A stretch of 64,000 nucleotides of DNA, from NCBI RefSeq assembly GCF_001513955.1, contig NZ_KQ948146.1, positions 637,663 to 701,662 of the forward strand, in the 5' to 3' direction. Shown here piece after piece: positions 58,942-64,000 of the stretch; the stretch's first letter is position 1, and every line of letters begins with the position of its first letter. The DNA is from Streptomyces pseudovenezuelae. GTDB taxonomy: Bacteria > Actinomycetota > Actinomycetes > Streptomycetales > Streptomycetaceae. A program made the position numbers and the translations under genes. The notes under the pieces were generated by a model. The model saw nothing but the letters and a program-made list of their open reading frames with translations. It searched no databases and was not told the DNA's origin.

Positions 58942-59970
58942 TCAGTTGGTCCAGTCGAGGATGACCTTGCCGCCGCGGCCGCTCGCCGCGTCGGCGAACG
59001 CCGCCTCGAAGTCGCGGTAGCCGTACCGGCCGGTGATCACGGGGGCGAGGTCGAGGCCGCCCTCCAGGAGGACCGACATCGCGTACCAGGTCTCGAACAT
59101 CTCCCGGCCGTAGATGCCCTTGATGGTGATCATGGAGGTGACGATCCGGGCCCAGTCGACCGGGAACTCCGCGGCGGGCAGTCCCAGCATCGCGATCCGG
59201 CCGCCGTGCGTCATGTTGGCGATCATGTCGCGCAGGGCCTCGGGCCGGCCCGACATCTCCAGGCCGATGTCGAAGCCCTCGCGCAGCCCCAGCTCCCGCT
59301 GGCCGTCGGCGATCCGAGCCTCCGACACGTTCAGCGCGAGACTCACGCCGATCTTGCGGGCCAGTTCCAGGCGCTCCTCGCTGACGTCGGTGACGACGAC
59401 GTTGCGGGCACCGGCGTGCCGGGCGACCGCGGCCGCCATCAGTCCGATCGGGCCGGCCCCGGTGATCAGCACGTCCTCGCCGACCAGCGGGAAGGACAGC
59501 GCGGTGTGCACGGCGTTGCCGAAGGGGTCGAAGATCGCGGCCACGTCGAGTTCCACGGGAACGCGGTGCACCCAGACATTGGCGGCGGGCAGGGCCACGT
59601 ACTCCGCGAAGGCCCCGTCCCGGCCGACGCCGAGTCCGACCGTGGCCCGGCACAGGTGCCGCCGCCCGGCGAGACAGTTGCGGCACTTGCCGCAGACGAG
59701 GTGCCCCTCGCCGCTCACCCGGTCGCCGGGCTTGATCTCCGTGACATCGCGCCCGGTCTCCACGACCTCGCCGACGAACTCGTGCCCCAGCACGAGCGGG
59801 GTCCGGACGGCCTGCTGGGCCCAGCCGTCCCAGGACCGGATGTGCAGATCGGTGCCGCAGATCCCGGTGCGCAGCACCTTGATCAGTACGTCCCCCGGGC
59901 CGACGGCCGGCTCCGGGACGTCCGCGAGCCACAGCCCGGGCTCGGCCTTCTCCTTGACCAGCGCCTTCAC
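58942..59970 (-). CDS. tdh: L-threonine 3-dehydrogenase
   Basis: 342 residues from a GTG with AGGAG 8 nt upstream (E. coli Tdh is 341). Zinc-dependent MDR: RTGICGTDLHI (catalytic Cys), GHEFVGEVVETG, structural zinc cysteines in CGKCRNCLAGRRHLC, and the NAD site ITGAGPIGLMAAAV. It oxidises threonine to 2-amino-3-ketobutyrate for Kbl. Upstream (59971-60073) a minus-strand TGGACC and CAGATT with a 17-bp spacer may be the promoter. Confidence 0.95.
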   Translation of the reverse strand: MKALVKEKAEPGLWLADVPEPAVGPGDVLIKVLRTGICGTDLHIRSWDGWAQQAVRTPLVLGHEFVGEVVETGRDVTEIKPGDRVSGEGHLVCGKCRNCLAGRRHLCRATVGLGVGRDGAFAEYVALPAANVWVHRVPVELDVAAIFDPFGNAVHTALSFPLVGEDVLITGAGPIGLMAAAVARHAGARNVVVTDVSEERLELARKIGVSLALNVSEARIADGQRELGLREGFDIGLEMSGRPEALRDMIANMTHGGRIAMLGLPAAEFPVDWARIVTSMITIKGIYGREMFETWYAMSVLLEGGLDLAPVITGRYGYRDFEAAFADAASGRGGKVILDWTN

Positions 59971-60073
59971 GGTACGGCTCCTGTGGGTGCGAGGGGGGGA
60001 AACGACCAGCAATCTGCCCTACGACACCGTCCTGGTCCATCGAGGATTTCTTAAGCGGTGCCACAGCTCCGCT

Positions 60074-60457
60074 TCACGCCTCCCCAGGCTCCAGGCGGGA
60101 CACCTGGTAGTGGGCGATGTGCCAGTCGTCCCCCTCCCGGGTCACGAGAACCGCCAGCTTGACCGCGAGCGCGGGCCGGTCCGTGAACGTGAACTCGACG
60201 TCCAGGTAGCCCAGGACGAGGCCGTCCGCGGGTCGCCGTGTCTCCAGGACGCGGTAGGACGCCTTCATGCCGGGCGGCTGGGAGTCGTAGTACTCGGCGA
60301 CGCCCTGCCGCCCGACGCTGTAGGGGTGCAGCCCCTGGAAGACGGCGTCCTTGGTGAAGAGGGCGGCCACGCGCTCCGGGCGGCGGGCGTCGACACCGGC
60401 TTTCCAGCGGTCGAGGACGCCGCTCAGGATCGCCTTGTCGTCCGTCGAGACGGTCAT
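60074..60457 (-). CDS. SnoaL/NTF2-like protein
   Basis: 127 residues from the ATG at 60457, preceded by AAAGGAG. NTF2-fold layout: a helical start (LSGVLDRWKAGVDARRPERV), a FTKDAVFQGLHPYSVGRQGV segment and four curved strands ending WHIAHYQVSRLEP. Such proteins range from polyketide cyclases to isomerases and immunity-like scaffolds; no catalytic residue decides. It is 32 bp downstream of the SDR gene on the same strand, so the two are probably co-transcribed. Confidence 0.82.
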   Translation of the reverse strand: MTVSTDDKAILSGVLDRWKAGVDARRPERVAALFTKDAVFQGLHPYSVGRQGVAEYYDSQPPGMKASYRVLETRRPADGLVLGYLDVEFTFTDRPALAVKLAVLVTREGDDWHIAHYQVSRLEPGEA

Positions 60458-60489
60458 GTCCACTCCTTTATGCACGAATTGACCGGTCG

Positions 60490-61203
60490 TCAGTGTCCGG
60501 CGCTCATCCCGCCGTCGACGTGCAGGATCTCGCCGGTGACGAACGGGGCCGTCTCCAGGAAGAGCACCGCGTCGACGATGTCGCTCACCTCGCCCATCCG
60601 TCCGACCGGGTGCAGGGCGGCGAGGAAGTCGTGGGTCTCCTCGGCGTGCATGGGCGTCCTGACCGTGCCGGGTGACACGGCGTTGACGCGGATGCCGCGG
60701 GTGGCGTACTCGACAGCGAGGGACTTGGTGGCGGACTGCAGACCGCCCTTGGTGAGCGAGGCCAGCACGGACGGGACGCGGGCGTCCGCGCTGTCGACCA
60801 GGCTGGTGGTGATGTTGACGATGTGGCCGCCGCCCTGGGCGAGCAGGTGGGGCACTGCGCGCTGGGTGAGATGGAAGACACCGGCGACGTTGATGCCCGT
60901 CACGGTGGCGTAGTCCTCGGCCGTGTACGCGGTGAACGGCTTGGCGACGAAGACGCCCGCGTTGTTGACCACGGTGTCGACGCGGCCGAACCGCTCCACG
61001 GCGGCCGCGACGACGCGCTCCGCGGTCGCGGGGTCGGCGATGTCCCCCTGGACGGTGAGGACGTCCGCGTCGTCGACGGGCGCGATGGTGCGTGAGGTGG
61101 CGACGACGGCGTGTCCGAGCTTGCGGTAGCCCTCGACGAGGGCGGCGCCGATGCCCTGCGAGGCGCCGGTGATGATCGCGACCTTCTGGTGCTGCGTGCT
61201 CAT
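60490..61203 (-). CDS. SDR-family oxidoreductase (atypical active site)
   Basis: 237 residues. Rossmann motif GASQGIG and NNAG are intact, and the INVAGVFHLTQRA, NAVSPGTVRTPM and HVDGGMSAGH elements are normal. The active-site stretch reads VLASLTKGGLQSATKSLAVE: the lysine is kept, but the residue four before it is alanine instead of tyrosine. It may use a different acid or be a subgroup with altered chemistry. It heads a two-gene unit with the SnoaL-like protein, behind a TetR-style palindrome. Confidence 0.85.
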   Translation of the reverse strand: MSTQHQKVAIITGASQGIGAALVEGYRKLGHAVVATSRTIAPVDDADVLTVQGDIADPATAERVVAAAVERFGRVDTVVNNAGVFVAKPFTAYTAEDYATVTGINVAGVFHLTQRAVPHLLAQGGGHIVNITTSLVDSADARVPSVLASLTKGGLQSATKSLAVEYATRGIRVNAVSPGTVRTPMHAEETHDFLAALHPVGRMGEVSDIVDAVLFLETAPFVTGEILHVDGGMSAGH

Positions 61204-61233
61204 GGTGACCTTCTCCGAGTCGGTGACCGGTAC

Positions 61234-61251
61234 TAGCCGACCGGTCGACTA
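61234..61251. promoter_or_regulatory. 18-bp TetR-type palindrome upstream of the SDR gene
   Basis: TAGCCGACCGGTCGACTA matches its own reverse complement at 16 of 18 positions and lies 30 bp before the SDR start. Its form, with CGACCGGTCG at the centre, is common for TetR operators in actinobacteria. No TetR gene is adjacent; both TetR genes in the window are far away and have different candidate sites. Confidence 0.6.
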
Positions 61252-61330
61252 TTCGGAAGGTAGGCCGGTGCACCGGCAGAGGGAAGGATCGGGTTCCTCC
61301 CGGCTGGAAGCCACTGGCTCCCAGCGCAGG

Positions 61331-62260
61331 TCAGTCCGGGACCTGGTACGGATCGCCGGCCGGCAGCCAGGCGTCCGGGGCGTGGATGCCGAGGTCGCCG
61401 ACGCCTTCGCACAGGGCGTCGACGACGGCCAGGACTTCGGCGCGGTCCTCCGTCTCACGCCGGACCAGGGACCACGTCCAGTAGACCTTCGGCTCGACGA
61501 TCTCCCGCCGGACCAGGTCCGGTGGGAGCGGACTGGTCTGCCCCTTGGGCGAGTTGACGACGGGCCGGGTGCAGCGGCGCACGTGGTCGAAGAAGGCGGG
61601 GCCGGTGATCGCGCCGTCGGAGATGCGGACCGTACGGGCGCCGGTGGCCTCGGCGAGCTCCTCGCCGTACACGTTCCAGGACGCCCAGGCGGTGACGTCG
61701 TCGTCGACGAGCACATCGGTGTCCCGGGCCCGCACGGCGGGCACGTCGCCGCTGTCGCCGCCCCTGGACACGGCGTAGAGCCGGTCGGCGCCGAGCAGCC
61801 GGGCCCGCAGTCCGAGCCTGCGGAGGTCCTCGGTGCGCAGCCAGCAGACGGCGAGGTCCAGGCTGCCGTCGGCGACGCGCGCGGCCTGGGTGTGGGAGGG
61901 GGCGACCCAGGCGTCGAGGTGCACCCGGGCCGCCGCTGCCGTACGCGCCGTCAGGTCCGGGGGAAGCCAGTTGACGTATCCGAGCCGCACCGGCTGCGAG
62001 TGGGACAGCCGGCCGGCCCGGCGTCTGAGGTCGTCGGCACCGTCGAGCAGGGCGCGGGTGTGCGGGAGGAGGGCGGCACCGGCCGGGGTGAGGGAGACCT
62101 TGCGTCGGTCGCGGTCGAACAGCCGGACGCCCAGGTCCCGTTCGAGCGCCTTGATCTGCTGGGAGAGCGAGGGACCGGCGATGAGCAGCCGCTCGGCGGC
62201 CCGGCCGAAGTTCAGCTCCTCGGCGACGGCGACGAAGTACCGCAGCTGGCGCAGTTCCAC
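61331..62260 (-). CDS. LysR-family regulator
   Basis: 309 residues if started at the GTG at 62260. This gives the canonical ELRQLRYFVAVAEELNFGRA opening and follows a leaderless-type -10 (TACGAT, 62268-62273). An ATG at 62269 is the alternative. Winged helix: ERLLIAGPSLSQQIKALERD, then RLFDRDRRKVSLTPAG; effector domain follows. It is divergent from the muconolactone-isomerase-like and MFS genes, and upstream of the SDR gene on its own strand. Either could be its target. Confidence 0.88.
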   Translation of the reverse strand: MELRQLRYFVAVAEELNFGRAAERLLIAGPSLSQQIKALERDLGVRLFDRDRRKVSLTPAGAALLPHTRALLDGADDLRRRAGRLSHSQPVRLGYVNWLPPDLTARTAAAARVHLDAWVAPSHTQAARVADGSLDLAVCWLRTEDLRRLGLRARLLGADRLYAVSRGGDSGDVPAVRARDTDVLVDDDVTAWASWNVYGEELAEATGARTVRISDGAITGPAFFDHVRRCTRPVVNSPKGQTSPLPPDLVRREIVEPKVYWTWSLVRRETEDRAEVLAVVDALCEGVGDLGIHAPDAWLPAGDPYQVPD

Positions 62261-62267
62261 GGGCGCC

Positions 62268-62273
62268 ATCGTA
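62268..62273 (-). promoter_or_regulatory. Likely leaderless -10 element for the LysR gene
   Basis: On the minus strand TACGAT ends 7 nt before the GTG at 62260. It also overlaps the alternative ATG at 62269, which argues for the GTG start. No -35 could be placed with confidence. Confidence 0.4.
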
Positions 62274-62379
62274 CGCGCGCACTGGGAGGCTGTGCCTCTC
62301 AGCAACGAGGACGCCGGTCGTGGCATCGGCGCAGGTGACGCGCGCACGATGGGTTCACCGACGACGAGCGGAGCGCGAC

Positions 62380-62670
62380 GTGCGAGAGTTCCTGGTCGAG
62401 ATCACCACCACCGTCCCCGAGGGCACCGGGCAGGAGGAGGTGGACCGGCGCCGGGCCGCCGAGGCCGTCCGTGCCCGGGAACTGGCCGCGACCGGACATC
62501 TGGCCCGACTGTGGCGCCCGGTGGGCGAGTTGCGCAGCATCGGCGTGTGGCGGGCCGCCGACGAGGACGAGCTCCACACGAAGGTGCTCGGCACACTGCC
62601 GCTGCGCCCGTGGATGACCCTGACCGTCACCCCGCTGGAGCCTCATCCCAACGACCCCGGCACGAAGTGA
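62380..62670 (+). CDS. Muconolactone-isomerase-like protein
   Basis: 96 residues from a GTG with GGAG 7 nt upstream. The small ferredoxin-like fold of the muconolactone delta-isomerase family (PF02426) shows in REFLVEITTTVPEGTGQEEV, the catalytic-region RAAEAVRARELAATGHLARLW then RPVGELRSIGVWRAADEDEL, and the LPLRPWMTLTVTPLEPHPND end. CatC isomerises muconolactone in aromatic degradation, but other cat genes are absent here. A different lactone or a non-catecholic role is possible. The stop overlaps the MFS start as GTGA. Confidence 0.83.
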   Translation: MREFLVEITTTVPEGTGQEEVDRRRAAEAVRARELAATGHLARLWRPVGELRSIGVWRAADEDELHTKVLGTLPLRPWMTLTVTPLEPHPNDPGTK

Positions 62671-63881
62671 GCGCTCCGTCTCCCCGGTGTCATGCGACCC
62701 GGGCCGCGGCCGCGCTCGCGGCGGCCATGGGAGTGGGCCGCTTCGTCTACACCCCGATCCTGCCCCTGATGCACACCCAGGCCGGCCTGTCCGCCGGGGC
62801 CGGGGCGAACCTGGCCACCGCGAACTACGCGGGCTATCTCGTCGGTGCCCTCGCGGGCATCCTGGCCCCCGTGCTGGTCCGGTCGCGCGCGGTCCTGCGC
62901 GCCTGTCTGCTCCTGCTGACCGGCACGCTCGCCGCGATGCCCCTCACCCACAGCACCGCCGGCTGGAGCCTGCTGCGGCTGGCAGCCGGCGTGGCGAGCG
63001 CCCTGGTGTTCGTCATCGCGGCCGGATCCCTCCTGGACCACCTGCGGGGACATCCGCCCCAGCTGTCCGGCTGGGCGTTCGGCGGGGTGGGGGGCGGCAT
63101 CGCGCTGTCCGGCGTGCTGGTCCTGGTGGTGCGTCCCGTCGCCGACTGGCGCACCGCCTGGTGGGCCGCCGCCGTCGTCACCGCGCTGCTCGCCGCCGCC
63201 TCGTGGAATCTGCGGCCCGAACGGACCCCCGTCGCCGCCGTGGGCGGGATCGGCGCGAGCCCCCGCACACACCGCTGGTTCGGTGCGCTGTTCGTCAGCT
63301 ACACCCTGGAGGGCGTCGGCTACATCATCGCCGGGACCTTCCTGGTCGCCGCCGTCGGCCAGGGCTCCCCCGGCTGGGTCGGCAGCGGCGCCTGGGTGCT
63401 CGTGGGCCTGGCCGCCGTACCGTCCGCGGCGCTGTGGGCGCGGCTGGGCCGCCGCTGGTCGCGCCCCGGACTGCTGCTCACGGCACTCGTGGTCCAGGCG
63501 GCCGGCATCGCCCTGCCCGCCCTGGTCGGCGGTACGGCCGCGGCCCTCGGCTCGGCGGTGCTGTTCGGCGCGACGTTCATCGGCGTCAGCACGCTCGCCC
63601 TGGCCGTGGGAGCGCACCTGCGGTTCCCGCGCTCGGTCGCCCTGCTGACCGCCGGGTACTCGGTCGGACAGATCCTGGGCCCCCTGATCGTCGCCCCGCT
63701 GCTGGACCACGGCTACGAGCGAGCGCTGCTCCCCGCCGCCCTCGTGGTGCTGGCGGCGGCCGCGGCCGCGGGCGTGCTGCGGATCGGCTTCCCGCACTAC
63801 ATGGTCGCTTCGGGTCACACCGACCTCGATCAGCGGCGAGAATCGACCAAGGACGCCCGCCCCACCGGGACCAGCCCCTGA
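62667..63881 (+). CDS. MFS transporter (YbfB/YjiJ-like)
   Basis: 404 residues from a GTG overlapping the upstream stop. There are about 12 membrane helices, with the YbfB/YjiJ pattern MGVGRFVYTPILPLMHTQAG at the start, TANYAGYLVGALAG in helix 2, and the second half starting WFGALFVSYTLEGVGYIIAG. A short hydrophilic tail follows the last helix. It is coupled to the isomerase-like gene, so it might carry an organic acid, but the family is mostly uncharacterised. A diverged copy of its last helix lies just downstream. Confidence 0.87.
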   Translation: MSAPSPRCHATRAAAALAAAMGVGRFVYTPILPLMHTQAGLSAGAGANLATANYAGYLVGALAGILAPVLVRSRAVLRACLLLLTGTLAAMPLTHSTAGWSLLRLAAGVASALVFVIAAGSLLDHLRGHPPQLSGWAFGGVGGGIALSGVLVLVVRPVADWRTAWWAAAVVTALLAAASWNLRPERTPVAAVGGIGASPRTHRWFGALFVSYTLEGVGYIIAGTFLVAAVGQGSPGWVGSGAWVLVGLAAVPSAALWARLGRRWSRPGLLLTALVVQAAGIALPALVGGTAAALGSAVLFGATFIGVSTLALAVGAHLRFPRSVALLTAGYSVGQILGPLIVAPLLDHGYERALLPAALVVLAAAAAAGVLRIGFPHYMVASGHTDLDQRRESTKDARPTGTSP

Positions 63882-63888
63882 ACACGCA

Positions 63889-64000
63889 CCACTGCTGCAC
63901 CACCGCTACCAGCGGGCACAGCTCCCGACCGCCCTCGTCGTGCTGGCGGCGGCCACGGCCGCGGGCGTGCTGCGGATCGGCTTCCCGCACCACCTGGCCG
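63889..64000 (+). pseudogene. Diverged copy of the 3' end of the MFS gene (cut by right edge)
   Basis: 63889-64000 aligns without gaps to 63696-63807, offset 193 bp, with about 98 of 112 bases identical by my count. The copy stays open in the matching codon frame (PLLHHRYQRAQLPTALVVLA, then ending GVLRIGFPHHLA). No start codon precedes it and it begins 8 bp after the MFS stop. It may be the tail of a lost paralogue or a duplication remnant. The window ends inside it. Confidence 0.75.

Overview
The window is a single stretch of very GC-rich DNA (roughly 70 % or more G+C by eye). GTG starts are common and so are 4-bp ATGA/GTGA overlaps between genes. It carries actinobacterial families: WhiB, Methyltransf_19, DUF3140, DUF2218, DUF4916 and a KcsA channel. 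It reads as chromosomal Streptomyces or a very close relative. I see no insertion sequence, integrase, phage gene, CRISPR array, rRNA or plasmid function.

Layout. (1) 1-13.5 kb is a surface or secreted polysaccharide cluster. It holds three or four glycosyltransferases, a Wzx-type flippase, a Wzy-type polymerase, a Wzc-like co-polymerase whose kinase motifs have all decayed, a TylF-type O-methyltransferase and a beta-helix secreted protein. It also has an LCP ligase and a 907-residue fusion of a PLP aminotransferase with a CapD/PglF-type sugar dehydratase. A TetR gene at 13.7 kb borders it, and near-identical 25-bp palindromes lie upstream of both minus-strand transcription units, which suggests one repressor controls the locus. 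(2) 14-26.5 kb is mixed: an aldo/keto reductase behind a MerR-type promoter, a NudK-like hydrolase, an acyltransferase fusion, tRNA-Pro(GGG), cobF and cobK, a HAD phosphatase, a TSUP transporter, a lipase, WhiB-Dps, a HhH glycosylase and a methyltransferase. (3) 26.5-33.4 kb is a compact minus-strand catabolic operon of unknown substrate: XRE-cupin regulator, M24 protein, E1 alpha and beta, amidohydrolase, bicupin and SDR. A perfect palindrome covers the -35 of its promoter. (4) 33.6-39 kb is a histidine kinase / DUF4333 / ABC transporter / response regulator module, followed by kcsA.

(5) 39.5-43.9 kb has a second Methyltransf_19 gene, then a glutamine-synthetase-like gene joined to an amidohydrolase (the two halves of fungal FluG as separate genes), then a DUF4916 Nudix relative with a decayed Nudix box. 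(6) 44-47.7 kb has a PfkB sugar kinase and class II aldolase pair divergent from a TetR gene with a perfect inverted repeat between them, then DUF1905 and a GH43-like protein. (7) 47.8-54.8 kb is a GntR regulator divergent from glyA-soxBDAG. This is a sarcosine-to-serine route in which formaldehyde-level C1 units from the oxidase can be passed to glycine by SHMT. (8) 54.8-64 kb has a second identical tRNA-Pro, a short transketolase relic, MmcQ/YjbR, GNAT and XRE-cupin genes, LysR-kbl-tdh (threonine to glycine), a SnoaL/SDR pair, another LysR, and a muconolactone-isomerase-like gene coupled to an MFS transporter. The window ends inside a diverged copy of that transporter's 3' end.

Beyond the polysaccharide locus, C1/amino-acid metabolism recurs (glyA-sox, kbl-tdh, FluG-like pair). 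Many genes appear to have leaderless transcripts, with a TANNNT-type -10 ending about 7 nt before the start codon. All functional assignments come from reading motifs; no database search was run.
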